From the NCBI RefSeq assembly GCF_014654205.1, contig NZ_BNAW01000006.1, positions 124,001-188,000 of the forward strand: a DNA stretch of 64,000 nucleotides, written 5' to 3'. Positions 63,926 to 64,000 of this stretch are shown here, in pieces. The DNA comes from Amycolatopsis bullii. Its GTDB lineage: Bacteria; Actinomycetota; Actinomycetes; Mycobacteriales; Pseudonocardiaceae. Each line of letters starts with the position of its first letter. Positions within the stretch are counted from its first letter, which is position 1. Under the pieces are notes generated by a model. That model saw only the letters and a list, made by a program, of their open reading frames with translations. It did not search any database and had not been told where the DNA came from. The position numbers were made by a program, and so were the translations under genes.

Positions 63926-64000
63926 ACCTCGAGGTTACGGGGTGCGCGGACGCCGCGGTGGCGGCCGGTCGGCACCGTCACACGTGAATTACCTCAAAGT

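Overview
The window is high-GC (roughly 70%) DNA with strong G/C preference at third codon positions, frequent GTG and TTG starts, and many ATGA/GTGA/TTGA stop-start overlaps. Together with a mycothiol-conjugate amidase, IdeR-type iron boxes, a DosS/DosR-like pair, a fused CydDC and LexA-like boxes of the TCGAAC-N4-GTTCGA type, this points to an actinobacterium, most likely of the order Pseudonocardiales (an Amycolatopsis-like genome). The genus is an inference; no rRNA is present. There is one tRNA, tRNA-Gly(GCC), and no insertion sequence, prophage or CRISPR array was seen.

Layout. 1-4.7 kb: the 5' end of an ECF sigma factor, a divergent MFS exporter / MmyB-type regulator pair with three operator-like palindromes between them, a NarL-type two-component system and a tiny membrane ORF. 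4.8-18.4 kb: a surface-polysaccharide locus with GDP-mannose 4,6-dehydratase, an FkbM methyltransferase, two large two-domain glycosyltransferases with related C-terminal halves, a coiled-coil methyltransferase, an AlgX/AlgJ-like acetyltransferase, two paralogous single-pass proteins and a polytopic GT-C-like membrane protein. 18.4-21.2 kb: an unknown gene behind a DNA-damage-type promoter element, a hydrolase, DUF2716 and Imm7 genes, and tRNA-Gly. 21.3-31.7 kb: an ECF sigma factor fused to its own zinc-finger/membrane tail, a DNA glycosylase, and a LytS / LytTR / small membrane protein / acetate-type symporter set interrupted by an S49 peptidase and a secreted GH16-CBM6 glucanase. 31.7-40.6 kb: rhodanese, a DUF4328-like protein, a TetR/MFS pair, Mca, a P450, DUF5926, DUF952, and a SigE-family sigma factor with a coupled membrane partner. 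40.6-47 kb: an iron-linked block (ferritin with two IdeR boxes, arginine deiminase, CPBP protease, PPOX oxidoreductase, DUF2470 protein with an IdeR box, membrane protein, MFS). 47-54 kb: LysR, a coiled-coil membrane protein beside a substrate-binding/VWA lipoprotein-like protein, homogentisate dioxygenase with an unknown gene and an IclR regulator, and DUF998. 54-64 kb: GDT1/TMEM165, an S41 peptidase, the cytochrome bd operon (cydA, small ORF, cydB, cydDC) and a GAF histidine kinase / DosR-like regulator pair.

The most unusual non-coding features are an exact 21-bp-period array (11 units) downstream of mca with a 3-unit sister array downstream of the symporter, and a perfect 61-bp tandem duplication after lytS with a half-copy that forms the C-terminus of the DUF2716 protein. 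These dispersed repeats all sit at gene 3' ends. Others are a leader hairpin that buries the Shine-Dalgarno of the GH16 gene, tandem IdeR boxes one of which is merged with a terminator, and a small coupled ORF with three DnaA-box 9-mers between cydA and cydB. No gene-free stretch exceeds about 300 bases.
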